Shown: positions 21,542-29,799 of the stretch, one piece after another
How the letters are laid out: each line of letters begins with the position of its first letter
Numbering within the stretch: the stretch's first letter is position 1
NCBI GenBank assembly: GCA_903821365.1
Contig: CAIJKY010000003.1
Location: forward strand, 62,001-126,000
Direction of reading: 5' to 3'
Source: an uncultured bacterium
Lineage (GTDB): Bacteria; Patescibacteriota; Saccharimonadia; Saccharimonadales; Saccharimonadaceae
Length of the DNA stretch: 64,000 nt
Made by a program: the position numbers and the translations under genes
The notes under the pieces: generated by a model
Told to the model about the DNA's origin: nothing
What the model saw: the letters and a program-made list of their open reading frames with translations, nothing else
Databases searched by the model: none

Positions 21542-22165
21542 TTACGCGGCACGACGAAGGTCGCGCATTGAAGTATCGGCGACATAGAGCGTGCGTTCCA
21601 CCTCGACACCATCGCCAACCGGCCACACTTGAGTGCCGTGTAAACTTGGCATAAACATTGGATCGCTCTGCTCTTCAACGAGTTTCACTGAAGGTCGATT
21701 CTCTCGCCTCACCACCGTCCAGGCATAGCCCCGCGTCTCAACATCTTTTATGGCTTCTGCTACGAGTAAGCTCAGTACATAGGCTCCAGTGCCTCGCGTC
21801 GCCTCTGGACGATCAAGATCTGCCCAGCCTGCAACGTTCGGTCCGTTTACTGCTGGCAATGACAGACGTCCTGGACGCCACAGTCGTTGTTGACGATAGC
21901 TAGCAACACCTACAAATGCATCATCCTCTGTGGCACGCACTGCATAATAGCCCATTGCGTGGTTTTGTGCCGCATGAGCTGCACGCTCAATTGAAGCCCG
22001 AGCGGCTTCAGGACTGTTATTACGATCTACGACACCAGGAAAGTCCGCCTGCAATCGATCTGCATTACGAGTGACTGCGTCGTAATACTCTTTACCTTCC
22101 GCTTCTGATGGGTTAAGAGAGAAAGCTTGCAACCTAACCGTGGCTCCAGATTCTACACTTATCAT
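21542..22165 (-). CDS. GNAT-like N-acetyltransferase
   Basis: This 207-aa protein starts at MISVESGATVRLQAF, 2 nt past the clpP stop. The pattern of a leading strand, NPSEAEGKEYYDAVTRNADRLQADFP, the AMGYYAVRATEDDAFVGVASY strands and the GTGAYVLSLLVAEAIKDVETRGYAWTVV helix fits the RimJ/RimL side of the GNAT fold; the RGTG segment would be the acetyl-CoA pyrophosphate loop (usual form QxxGxG/A). The C-terminus (NRPSVKLVEEQ) matches the 'N.pS..l.ek.GF' region but lacks the GF. The substrate is unknown. It is probably co-transcribed with clpP. Confidence 0.65.
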   Translation of the reverse strand: MISVESGATVRLQAFSLNPSEAEGKEYYDAVTRNADRLQADFPGVVDRNNSPEAARASIERAAHAAQNHAMGYYAVRATEDDAFVGVASYRQQRLWRPGRLSLPAVNGPNVAGWADLDRPEATRGTGAYVLSLLVAEAIKDVETRGYAWTVVRRENRPSVKLVEEQSDPMFMPSLHGTQVWPVGDGVEVERTLYVADTSMRDLRRAA

Positions 22166-22167
22166 GC

Positions 22168-22764
22168 CTAAGCTTTGCTCACCACTTTGTCGGCTAAGCC
22201 ATACGCAACTGCCTCTTCGGCATTCATCCAAAAATCTCGCTCCATATCTTCACGGATTTTTGATAATTTTTGGCCGGTGTTGTCAGCCATGATCTGCGTA
22301 AGACGCTCTTTGATACGAAGCCCTTCTTTAAGAGAAATTTCCATATCGGTGACCATCCCACGTGATCCACTGCTAGGCTGGTGAATCATCGTTGTTGCAT
22401 GAGGCAGCATAAAGCGTTTGCCTTTCGTACCAGCGCTCAACAAGAATGCGCCCATGCTCGCCTGTAGGCCGATGCCATAGGTCACAACATCAGGCTTGAT
22501 AAATTGCATCGTGTCATAAATTGCCATGCCATCATAAACACTGCCACCAGGACTATTAATATAAATGGCAATATCTTTTTTTGGATCTTCATACGCAAGA
22601 TGGAGTAGCTGCGCCACCACAAGATTAGCGGTGTGCTCATTCACTTCGTCGCCGAGAAAGATAATGCGCTCTTTTAGTAAACGGCTGTAAATATCGTAGG
22701 CACGTTCGCCGCGATCGGTACTTTCAATCACCGTTGGGACTAAGTAGTTTGAAGGCTTGTTCAT
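22168..22764 (-). CDS. clpP: ATP-dependent Clp protease proteolytic subunit
   Basis: This 198-aa serine protease forms the barrel that partners with ClpC/ClpX. The catalytic Ser is in [14 protein letters not shown], His in [14 protein letters not shown], and Asp in the C-terminal [12 protein letters not shown] region. The start is [14 protein letters not shown] at 22764; upstream codons fall in the promoter. The -10 box TATACT ends 6 nt before this ATG and there is no ribosome binding site, so the mRNA should be leaderless. A CIRCE operator overlaps the promoter (22784-22810). The clpC gene at 46-48 kb carries the same element. Confidence 0.97.
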   Translation of the reverse strand: MNKPSNYLVPTVIESTDRGERAYDIYSRLLKERIIFLGDEVNEHTANLVVAQLLHLAYEDPKKDIAIYINSPGGSVYDGMAIYDTMQFIKPDVVTYGIGLQASMGAFLLSAGTKGKRFMLPHATTMIHQPSSGSRGMVTDMEISLKEGLRIKERLTQIMADNTGQKLSKIREDMERDFWMNAEEAVAYGLADKVVSKA

Positions 22765-22770
22765 AGCATT

Positions 22771-22810
22771 AGTATACAAAAAACTAGCACTCGATGCAAT
22801 AGAGTGCTAG
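22771..22810 (-). promoter_or_regulatory. clpP promoter overlapped by a CIRCE (HrcA) operator
   Basis: The operator is CTAGCACTC-N9-GAGTGCTAG (22784-22810), differing from the CIRCE consensus TTAGCACTC-N9-GAGTGCTAA only at the outermost bases. The promoter boxes TTGCAT (in the N9) and TATACT (22771-22776) lie 17 nt apart. The same hairpin, flanked by AAAAA/TTTTT, can serve as the terminator of the upstream 174-aa gene, whose stop codon is inside it. Confidence 0.85.
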
Positions 22811-23331
22811 TTTTTGATCATTGCCGACCACACAACCACGCCGTCTTGGTCACAGAGCACTGGCATCATTCCCGAATCAACAATGGCATGGAACTTGCCC
22901 GCTAATGTCAATAAATAATTGATTGCTTGAGCACGTGTTAGATGCTCATCCTCCATGATAGTAGCGACTGTTTCTGCATGTTCTTCGCAGAGCTCAACAG
23001 TTAAGAGTTTTGCGCCGATACTTGGTTCTATGCCCTCGGCGACAATAGCCTGTTCACAGAAAAACTCCGCGAGCAGCTCTATCTGAAGTTTTTCACCATC
23101 ATCATACAAAGCACCATTAATTACCCAAGAGTCAGGCACCTGATAGTCAAGCACAAGCCCGCAGTTACTAATGTCACTGTCGAGCCGTATTGCTGTCTCT
23201 AAGAGTGAATACACCGTGTCATTTGGCGAGCGACAATGCTGCCGACGATGCGACTCAACTGCAAGCGCAGCAGGTCTGTCGAGCACAATGGCACCAAGTT
23301 CAGGCTGTGGTTCTCGTTCGCGCTCAGGCAT
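22807..23331 (-). CDS. Unknown 174-aa protein upstream of clpP
   Basis: The family is not recognised. The start is MPEREREPQPELGAIVLDRP at 23331 with a weak GGGG before it. The protein is soluble and acidic, largely alpha/beta by eye. It has Cys at HRRQHCRSPN, NCGLVL, FFCEQA, ELCEEH and VLCDQD, five in all, which is many for this genome. A helix-rich C-terminal half (EEHAETVATIMEDEHLTRAQAINYLLTLAG) looks like a small regulatory or binding domain. It lies 23 nt after tig and ends within the CIRCE element of clpP. Confidence 0.65.
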   Translation of the reverse strand: MPEREREPQPELGAIVLDRPAALAVESHRRQHCRSPNDTVYSLLETAIRLDSDISNCGLVLDYQVPDSWVINGALYDDGEKLQIELLAEFFCEQAIVAEGIEPSIGAKLLTVELCEEHAETVATIMEDEHLTRAQAINYLLTLAGKFHAIVDSGMMPVLCDQDGVVVWSAMIKN

Positions 23332-23354
23332 GAGAACCCCACATAGCTGTCTGC

Positions 23355-24647
23355 TTACGCGGCCTTCGCTGGTGCGTCGTTCAACGCCACTAGCTGTTCA
23401 ATCGTTTTGTCAGTCAACGTACGATTAGCAATATCTCGGCGTGCTTCAGGTGTGCTCAGTTGCTCACTCATGTTTGGGTATTGTTGTATGAGCACTTTGA
23501 GTTGCGCGTTGAGTTCGCCCTGGCTGACTTCAATATTTTCGGCTTTTGCAAGTTCGGCAAGAATAAGACCAATCTGCACTCGCTTCTCAGCAGCTGGGCG
23601 CAGTTCTTTGGCTTCCCATTCGTCACTCGTCAGCTTTTGCTCTGCTAAGTAATCATCAAGTGTTACACCACGAGATTGAAGATTTTGGAACATATCTTTC
23701 TTCAAACTAAGAATCTGGTCTTTGATAAGCACTTCTGGCGCTGGCACATCGCTCTTGCCAACAAGGTCTTCGAGCAAGTCATTTTTATATGCATCAAGCG
23801 CTGCTTGCTCGGCGCGAGCACCAAGCTCGTGCTCAATATCCTGGCGTAGTTCTTTGAGATTAGCAAATTCGCCGTGGCGCGCTGCGAAGTCATTATTAAG
23901 CTCCGGCAACACAACTTCGTTTACCGTATGAACCGTGCCTGTAAATGTTACTTTAGCACCGGCCAGTGCTGCTTGGTGATAGTCCTTAGGAAAAGTGACA
24001 GCAAAATCATAACTGTCGCCAGCCTTCTTGCCAACTAATTTCTCTTCAAAGCCAGGAATAAATGATTTTGAACCAAGCACTAATGGATATTGCTTACCCG
24101 CAGCACCAGGAACAAGTTCTCCTGCTGCATCACGTCCTTCAAAATCAATAATCACTTCATCACCATCTTTACTGGCACGATCAGCTGGTGATTTCACTGC
24201 GCTGCCACGTCGCAAGTTCTCGACAACTTCGTCGATATCACTTGCGGCAACCTTTTTCACATCTTTTTTGGCCGATAACTTCTTGTAGTTACCGAGCTTA
24301 ACTTCGGGCAGAATATCAGCTTCGGCAACAAGCTCTAGTTTCTCGCCAGGTACAAAGTCAGTCACATCGACTTCGGGGCGCTCAAGTGCTTGTAACTTCT
24401 CATCGGTAAATGCTTGCACAACATAAACACCAGCAGCATCTTCGGCAATCTGGGCGTCTATCATCGCAGGGTCAAGCTGTTTTGCGGCTACACTAATAGG
24501 CACTTTGCCTTTACGAAAGCCGGGTACTTTAATCGTTTTTGCGAGTTTTGCAACCGTCAGTTGGCGGGCATCAGCAAGATCTTCAGCAGTAACTGAAACG
24601 CTAATTTTTACACGAGTTTTACTTAAGGATTCAACGGTATACTTCAT
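23355..24647 (-). CDS. tig: Trigger factor (ribosome-bound chaperone and prolyl isomerase)
   Basis: This 430-aa protein has the three-domain plan. The N-terminal ribosome-binding domain contains the loop PGFRKGKVP (about residues 44-52). The FKBP-type domain spans about 150-245 (GDEVIIDFEGRDAAGELVPGA...KSFIPGFEEKLVGKKAGD). The long helical C-terminal arms follow. It binds L23/L29 at the exit tunnel. On the minus strand TATAAT ends 9 nt before the ATG with no ribosome binding site, so a leaderless or near-leaderless mRNA is likely. Upstream on the same strand are the RNA methyltransferase and hisS. Confidence 0.97.
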   Translation of the reverse strand: MKYTVESLSKTRVKISVSVTAEDLADARQLTVAKLAKTIKVPGFRKGKVPISVAAKQLDPAMIDAQIAEDAAGVYVVQAFTDEKLQALERPEVDVTDFVPGEKLELVAEADILPEVKLGNYKKLSAKKDVKKVAASDIDEVVENLRRGSAVKSPADRASKDGDEVIIDFEGRDAAGELVPGAAGKQYPLVLGSKSFIPGFEEKLVGKKAGDSYDFAVTFPKDYHQAALAGAKVTFTGTVHTVNEVVLPELNNDFAARHGEFANLKELRQDIEHELGARAEQAALDAYKNDLLEDLVGKSDVPAPEVLIKDQILSLKKDMFQNLQSRGVTLDDYLAEQKLTSDEWEAKELRPAAEKRVQIGLILAELAKAENIEVSQGELNAQLKVLIQQYPNMSEQLSTPEARRDIANRTLTDKTIEQLVALNDAPAKAA

Positions 24648-24675
24648 AACTGTATGATTATAAACTGAAACAGCC

Positions 24676-25515
24676 TTATTTACCAGATACGGCAGTGGCT
24701 TTTTGCATCATTTGACGGTTCGTTTCGTACATAATAATGCCTGCGCTCATTGCCAAGTTAAGACTGTCGGCAGCGCCGCGCATCGGTAGCGAACAGCCAA
24801 TGTCGTAATGCGCACGAGCATATTCGCTCAAGCCATACTGTTCACTACCAAATATTAGGGCAGTCTTGCCGGTTAGTTCAGTGTCATACACTGAACGTTC
24901 GCACTCGGGTGTGATGGCGATAACAGTCCGGTCATTTGATTTACAAAATTCGTATACCTCTTCAATCGATTGCTGATAAATGTGCAAATTAAAAATAACG
25001 CCCGTGCTGGCACGCACAATATTAGGGTTAAACAAATCAACACGAGGGTCGGCAATAACAATATGTCGGAATCCTGCGCCTTCGGCCGTACGGAATATCG
25101 TCCCAGCATTACCTGGTTTTTCGACACCTTCGACAACCAATAGCGGCTCGCTTGGCAATGCGCTGGCCGAAAGCTTCGGATAGGCAAATTGTTTCGCTAC
25201 TGCGATCAAGCCATCTGGCCGATCACGATAAGAAATCTTTTCAAATATCTCTTTGGGTACTTCAACAATTTCAACTCCGATCGAACTGACAAGGCTCCAC
25301 TCATTCTTGCCTAAAAAGCACTCTGGACTTATCAGCACTTGTTCAAACTGCAGCTTGCCGGACGCCACCGCCCGCTCAAGTTCGCGGTATCCCTCAATGA
25401 TAAAGCTGCCCGTTTCCTTACGGTAATGGCTGCGTTTTAATGCTGTGATATGTTTCAGCTTTGGGTTCTGGCGACTGCTAATGATATGCGTAATTGGACG
25501 TTCCATAGATACCAT
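24676..25515 (-). CDS. SpoU/TrmH-family RNA 2'-O-methyltransferase
   Basis: This 279-aa protein has an N-terminal L30e-like substrate-binding domain (SSRQNPKLKHITALKRSHYRKETGSFIIEGYRELERA) and a C-terminal SPOUT knot domain with the three family motifs: EKPGNAGTIFRTAEGAGF, ALIFGSEQYGLS and LPMRGAADSLNLAMSAGIIMYE. It should methylate a ribose 2'-OH of rRNA or tRNA using SAM; the exact target cannot be read. The first ATG (25515) is preferred because AGGA lies 5 nt before it. It follows hisS by 6 nt. Confidence 0.9.
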   Translation of the reverse strand: MVSMERPITHIISSRQNPKLKHITALKRSHYRKETGSFIIEGYRELERAVASGKLQFEQVLISPECFLGKNEWSLVSSIGVEIVEVPKEIFEKISYRDRPDGLIAVAKQFAYPKLSASALPSEPLLVVEGVEKPGNAGTIFRTAEGAGFRHIVIADPRVDLFNPNIVRASTGVIFNLHIYQQSIEEVYEFCKSNDRTVIAITPECERSVYDTELTGKTALIFGSEQYGLSEYARAHYDIGCSLPMRGAADSLNLAMSAGIIMYETNRQMMQKATAVSGK

Positions 25516-25521
25516 TAGATC

Positions 25522-26868
25522 CTAGACGTCGAACAATCGATTAACTGCCGCTTCATCATCCTGAACGCGGTGATCATGAATAGTCGCAACCAAGCGCTCA
25601 AAACTCATTTTGTGCTCGCTTGCCTCGGCGGTAAATTTAACGGTATAACGGTCTTCTGCGATTTCTGTCTCACCGACAAACAAAAGAAATGGCACATTGA
25701 GCTTAATTGCAGACTTCAACTGTTTATCAAGTTTACGCCCAGTAATATCGACGGCAACGCGCACACCCTCGGCGCGCAAACGTGTCGCCAATGATTGTGC
25801 AGCAGGAAGCGTTTTATCACCGAGGACGAGCATGTACGCCTCTGTAGCTGGGCGAAGCTTGGGCACTAGCTTGTGCGTTGTTAAAAATTCTTCCATCATG
25901 GTCGCGCCCGGCGCCATGCCGACGGTTGGCACAGTATCAACGCCGAATAAGCTCACTAAGCCGTCATATCGCCCACCACCAAACATTGCTCGTCGATTGT
26001 CGGGATGTAAATCGAATACTTCAAATACCACATCGGTATAGTAATCAAACCCACGCATTAAAGTAATGTCGAACACCGCACTGTGCGTGCCGCGAAGCCG
26101 TAGCTGGTCGAACAATTGTTGCACGTCTTGCACCGGCTTACTCTCACGAACGAGCTTTGGCAATTCTTGCATGGTTTTCGCTCCGACAAGCTTAGCAATG
26201 CGGCCCAACCCTTCGGTTGCCTTACCATCATCGAAAATATCAGCTGCAGCATCGCGAAATTCTTCGTGCGACATCTTATCTTTGCGATCGAATAGCTTAA
26301 TCATCAAAGCCGCCTGCATAACATCGAGCTCCAGATAGTCACACATCATCACATCGATCAAGGTACGGCTATTGACTTTGATGGTGAACATTTTCTCAGT
26401 CGCGCCAAACGCTTTCATAATCGCGTCAGCCATGCTAATAATTTCAATATCAGCTTCGAGTCCTTCGACACCAAACAAGTCGACATTCATTTGCCAAAAC
26501 TCACGCTCGCGGCCTTTTTGAGGACGTTCATAGCGCATAAAGTTAGCTATAGAATATAAGCGCGCAGGGTACGCCATCTCTTGGCGACGCGCCGCCACCA
26601 TACGACTCACGCCTGGTGTCATCTCGGGCCGAATCACAACTTGTCGATCACCACGATCAGTAAAACTGTAGGTCTGCTCGTTTACAATTTCTTGTCCAGT
26701 CTTGGCAGCAAACAAGTCAAAGCTCTCAAGCAGTGGCGTCATGTACTCTTCGTAGCCATAGCTTTCAGCGACACGCCGCCATGTTGCAAAGATATAGTTT
26801 TGCAACAACTTATCCTGCGGATAGTAGTCTCGTGTGCCTTTGTAGCTTTGCGTGGATAGGTATGACAT
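25522..26868 (-). CDS. hisS: Histidyl-tRNA synthetase
   Basis: This 448-aa class II synthetase charges tRNA-His. Motif 2 is VIRPEMTPGVSRM, the His-binding signature is MRGFDYYTDVVFEV, and motif 3 is FGGGRYDGLVSLFG. The C-terminal anticodon domain follows (AYMLVLGDKTLPAAQSLATRLRAEGVRVAVDI). The start is MSYLSTQSYKGTRDYYP at 26868, the usual KGTRD N-terminus. A TGGTATAAT extended -10 lies only 10 nt before the ATG and no ribosome binding site exists, implying a very short leader. Confidence 0.97.
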   Translation of the reverse strand: MSYLSTQSYKGTRDYYPQDKLLQNYIFATWRRVAESYGYEEYMTPLLESFDLFAAKTGQEIVNEQTYSFTDRGDRQVVIRPEMTPGVSRMVAARRQEMAYPARLYSIANFMRYERPQKGREREFWQMNVDLFGVEGLEADIEIISMADAIMKAFGATEKMFTIKVNSRTLIDVMMCDYLELDVMQAALMIKLFDRKDKMSHEEFRDAAADIFDDGKATEGLGRIAKLVGAKTMQELPKLVRESKPVQDVQQLFDQLRLRGTHSAVFDITLMRGFDYYTDVVFEVFDLHPDNRRAMFGGGRYDGLVSLFGVDTVPTVGMAPGATMMEEFLTTHKLVPKLRPATEAYMLVLGDKTLPAAQSLATRLRAEGVRVAVDITGRKLDKQLKSAIKLNVPFLLFVGETEIAEDRYTVKFTAEASEHKMSFERLVATIHDHRVQDDEAAVNRLFDV

Positions 26869-26900
26869 AATATGGTTAATTATACCATACAGCAGCAATC

Positions 26901-26940
26901 AAAAATCGCTCGCTGCACCAAAGAGTGCAAACGAGCGACT
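26901..26940 (-). terminator. Terminator of the LPXTG-protein gene
   Basis: On the minus strand TCGCTCG-TTTGCAC pairs with GTGCAG-CGAGCGA, followed by TTTTTGATT. It separates the surface-protein gene from the hisS promoter. Confidence 0.8.
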
Positions 26941-26960
26941 GATGAATTCTTAACATAGTA

Positions 26961-28031
26961 CTAGCTACGTCGTCGTGCTACAGCGTACATACCGATGTAT
27001 GTCAGTAGGGCTGCAATAACTGGCACTGTCATACCAAACATGCTGCTACCCGTCTCAGGTAAGCTTGCAGGCATCGTTGGCTGCTCAGCAACTGGAGCTG
27101 GGGCAGCTGGTGTTTCAACACCACCGCCGTTGCCAGGTTGCGCAGGGACGACAGGAGTCGTTGGTGTTACTGGAGTTGATCCACCGCCATTTTCGCCTGT
27201 TGAACCGCCGCCGTTACCACGCTGGCCTTCATAGAAGCATTTGCCTTCAGCAAGATAAACTTTGCTCTCAATGTTTTGAGTACCATGGCCATTTTCGCCA
27301 ACAGTCGTGATTTCTGGACCGTAGTAGACATCGATCTGTACGTTTTTACAAGCTTCAGGCAAGTTAACATAAAGATCACTTGTTCCGTCAGTACCCTTTT
27401 GAAGTGTTACTGATGTGCTGTCAAAGATTGGCTGTGGATAGGCAGTAACATTGCCTTCGAATGCTTGACCGTTGTAGTTGTCGGGCATTGTGTATGAAGA
27501 CAAATAGATAGTGACATCTTCACATAGTGGCATGTGATCGCGAGTCGTAACGTTAACTGAGCCATCGCTAGTCCAGTTAATTACCAAGTTCTGCTGTATT
27601 TTACCATCGATACAGTCAGCTGGTGTTGGTGTTTGATCGCCTTCGTCGTCGCAAGCTTCGTGGCGTGCGTTTGTCTGTGAAACATTACCACTGTAGATAA
27701 ACTTTGTTGTGTTGTTTGGGTCACTCGCAACAAAACCGGTACGTAGCTCGGTTACGCCTGGTGTTGCGTCATAGCCACCGTTTAAACTATTTTCAAAATT
27801 ATTCCAGTCAACATGAACAGCAGCACTGTTCTTGTTAGTGACTTTCCAAATTGATTGGCCAAGTGTTGCATCTGAACACACTGGCACGATTTCAAGTGCG
27901 ATGACGCTTGGGTCGGGTGTCATAGTAGCACCGTCAGTTGCGCGTGCGGTCACACTTGTGCTGATTGCAGCAGCAAGCATCATAGAAACGCTTGCCATAG
28001 TAAATAGAACAGACCTCGCTGTTATTGACAT
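26961..28031 (-). CDS. Secreted cell-wall-anchored protein with LPETG sorting signal
   Basis: The 356-aa protein has a Sec signal peptide (MSITARSVLFTMASVSMMLAAAIST, likely cleaved near VTARA) and an ectodomain of about 250 residues with seven Cys that can form disulfides (VCSDA, EACDD, DCIDG, LCEDV, EACKN, KCFYEG). A Gly/Ser and Pro/Thr/Val linker (GGGSTGENGGGSTPVTPTTP) and a complete sortase signal follow: LPETG, hydrophobic helix (MTVPVIAALLTYIGMYAV), ARRRS. The domain type is not recognised; repeated T/S/N-rich beta strands suggest an adhesin. It is monocistronic, with a strong promoter (28067-28095), a TAAGGAG ribosome binding site and a terminator. No sortase gene is in the window. Confidence 0.9.
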   Translation of the reverse strand: MSITARSVLFTMASVSMMLAAAISTSVTARATDGATMTPDPSVIALEIVPVCSDATLGQSIWKVTNKNSAAVHVDWNNFENSLNGGYDATPGVTELRTGFVASDPNNTTKFIYSGNVSQTNARHEACDDEGDQTPTPADCIDGKIQQNLVINWTSDGSVNVTTRDHMPLCEDVTIYLSSYTMPDNYNGQAFEGNVTAYPQPIFDSTSVTLQKGTDGTSDLYVNLPEACKNVQIDVYYGPEITTVGENGHGTQNIESKVYLAEGKCFYEGQRGNGGGSTGENGGGSTPVTPTTPVVPAQPGNGGGVETPAAPAPVAEQPTMPASLPETGSSMFGMTVPVIAALLTYIGMYAVARRRS

Positions 28032-28066
28032 AAAAACTCCTTAAACCTTACCTTACACTGTAAAAT

Positions 28067-28095
28067 AGTATATCAGAAGATTTGATTTATGTCAA
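28067..28095 (-). promoter_or_regulatory. Promoter of the LPXTG-protein gene
   Basis: A perfect TTGACA and TATACT lie 17 nt apart on the minus strand, one of the strongest promoters in the window. Confidence 0.85.
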
Positions 28096-28131
28096 TAACA
28101 TTGCTAAATAAGCTTTAGCGTTATGTCGCGC

Positions 28132-29799
28132 TTATGGCGATTGCTGTGCTTGATAATTCTGCACAGTTGGCAGAATCTCAGGCATAGTGTCATAGCCGAC
28201 ACGATAGACGTAGAGCATCAATCCGTCAGAATACTTCTCACTACGCGTTTTTTCATAGCGCATATCAAAGTACTGTTGAATCTTTTTCTCGTAACCCTGG
28301 TCATAGCTCAAAAGCAGATATATGTAGTCGTGGCCTTGCTTTAGCTGGTCAACTTGCTGTGGCAATGCCGCCTCATTGAATGCAGGCACTGCGCCAACAT
28401 TCTGGCGGTCCCATAATGGCAAAGTTCGTATCTGCAGCGGTCCATTGTAGTAATACTCAAATGGATAGACAGTAAACGGTGACGATATAACAATGACATC
28501 GTGTATACTGGCGTGACTTTCAATGTCTTTAGCAGCAACGCTGTAGTTTTCTTTTACCGGCGTGTCAAAGCTGTTAACCTGCTGAGCAAATGTTGCCCCA
28601 ACAATACCAAACCATGCCACCATCAAGAAAACTGCGAAGTTGCGACGATAGCGACTAATTAACCAAGCGATCGCAATGGTCAACGGTGCGATCGCAGACA
28701 CCATGTAACGACTCAGGAAGAATGGCGTCACAACGAAGCTTAACGCAAAGGCCGCGACAATCGGCACAAATGACATAGCAAGTAGATAGCCGACCGTTTT
28801 TTCGAGTTTCAAGTGTCGTTTAACCGTAAAGAAGGCGACGATCAAGATTAAAGGCCATAGCGATACAATAGCCGTGTTAACAGCATCAGTTTGGAAGCCA
28901 AACAAAAACTGCGAGTAGACGTTAAAGAAGTTGACTGCCGTCGGGCGTTCGATAAGTGGCCGTGTGTTACTGGCCAACCCTTGCATGACAAAATAAGTAA
29001 TCCATGGAGAGATTGCGATCAGCATGGCAACCATTACCGCGACAAAGCGCTTGAATGCACCTTTAACAAATGACTTGTGATTAATCAAGTAGTACGTCGC
29101 TTGCGCAAGTAGGTTGAACATAAAGAAGTAGTGCGAATAGGCGCCAAAGATAGCACTGATAGCGTAGCCCCACCAACCCTTGTTATATTTAAGGATTCGT
29201 GCGAAGAAGTACTGGTTGATCGTCGCAAAGAGCACGAGCAATGTATACATACGTGCCTCGTTAGCGTACCAGTTCATGAATGGCGAGAAACTAAACAACG
29301 CAGTCACTGCCAGCGCCCAACGACGTGACAAAATTTGACGCGATAACAAGTACACCATAGGGATGGTCAACAAGAAGAAGATCATTGAAAGCGAACGGAC
29401 AGCGGTCGTGCTGTCACCAAAGAAGAAGATCCACTGCTGTAAAATGATGTGGTAGAGCGGCATGTGCACGTCTTGGGCTACGACTTCGAGCATGCCTGTA
29501 AACGAGTGTGAAACTTGCCAAATACTCTGCGATTCATCAAGCCGAAGGCTGTTGTTGATCAGCAAGAAATGCGAAATAGCAACCGCGCCAGCCATACAGA
29601 ATAATAAGCCTAGACCGATATAAATGCGCTGGGCTAGTGTCGAGCGGTCGGCTTTCAGCTCGGCCTGCGCGTTGATAAACTGCTGCTTCAACGATTCGTT
29701 TGCCTTATGCGCAGCTACTTTTTTAGCGTTCGCTTGCGTACGTGCTGCCTGACGGTTGGCACGAACTTTCGGACTTATTTTCTTGCGGAACCAATTCAT
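28132..29799 (-). CDS. GT39/ArnT-like polytopic glycosyltransferase (GT-C fold)
   Basis: The 555-aa protein begins with a basic, coiled-coil-prone cytoplasmic tail of about 55 residues (KVRANRQAARTQANAKKVAAHKA). About ten membrane helices follow. The first periplasmic loop carries LRLDESQSIW, the acidic motif of GT-C enzymes that use polyprenyl-phosphate sugars, then HMPLYHIILQQWIFFFGDSTTAVRSLS, typical of the PMT/ArnT/RgtA group. The C-terminal soluble part is about 130 residues. It probably transfers a sugar from a lipid-linked donor to an extracellular acceptor; the acceptor is unknown. It is the last gene of the glycan operon and overlaps the GT2 gene by 4 nt. Confidence 0.8.
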   Translation of the reverse strand: MNWFRKKISPKVRANRQAARTQANAKKVAAHKANESLKQQFINAQAELKADRSTLAQRIYIGLGLLFCMAGAVAISHFLLINNSLRLDESQSIWQVSHSFTGMLEVVAQDVHMPLYHIILQQWIFFFGDSTTAVRSLSMIFFLLTIPMVYLLSRQILSRRWALAVTALFSFSPFMNWYANEARMYTLLVLFATINQYFFARILKYNKGWWGYAISAIFGAYSHYFFMFNLLAQATYYLINHKSFVKGAFKRFVAVMVAMLIAISPWITYFVMQGLASNTRPLIERPTAVNFFNVYSQFLFGFQTDAVNTAIVSLWPLILIVAFFTVKRHLKLEKTVGYLLAMSFVPIVAAFALSFVVTPFFLSRYMVSAIAPLTIAIAWLISRYRRNFAVFLMVAWFGIVGATFAQQVNSFDTPVKENYSVAAKDIESHASIHDVIVISSPFTVYPFEYYYNGPLQIRTLPLWDRQNVGAVPAFNEAALPQQVDQLKQGHDYIYLLLSYDQGYEKKIQQYFDMRYEKTRSEKYSDGLMLYVYRVGYDTMPEILPTVQNYQAQQSP

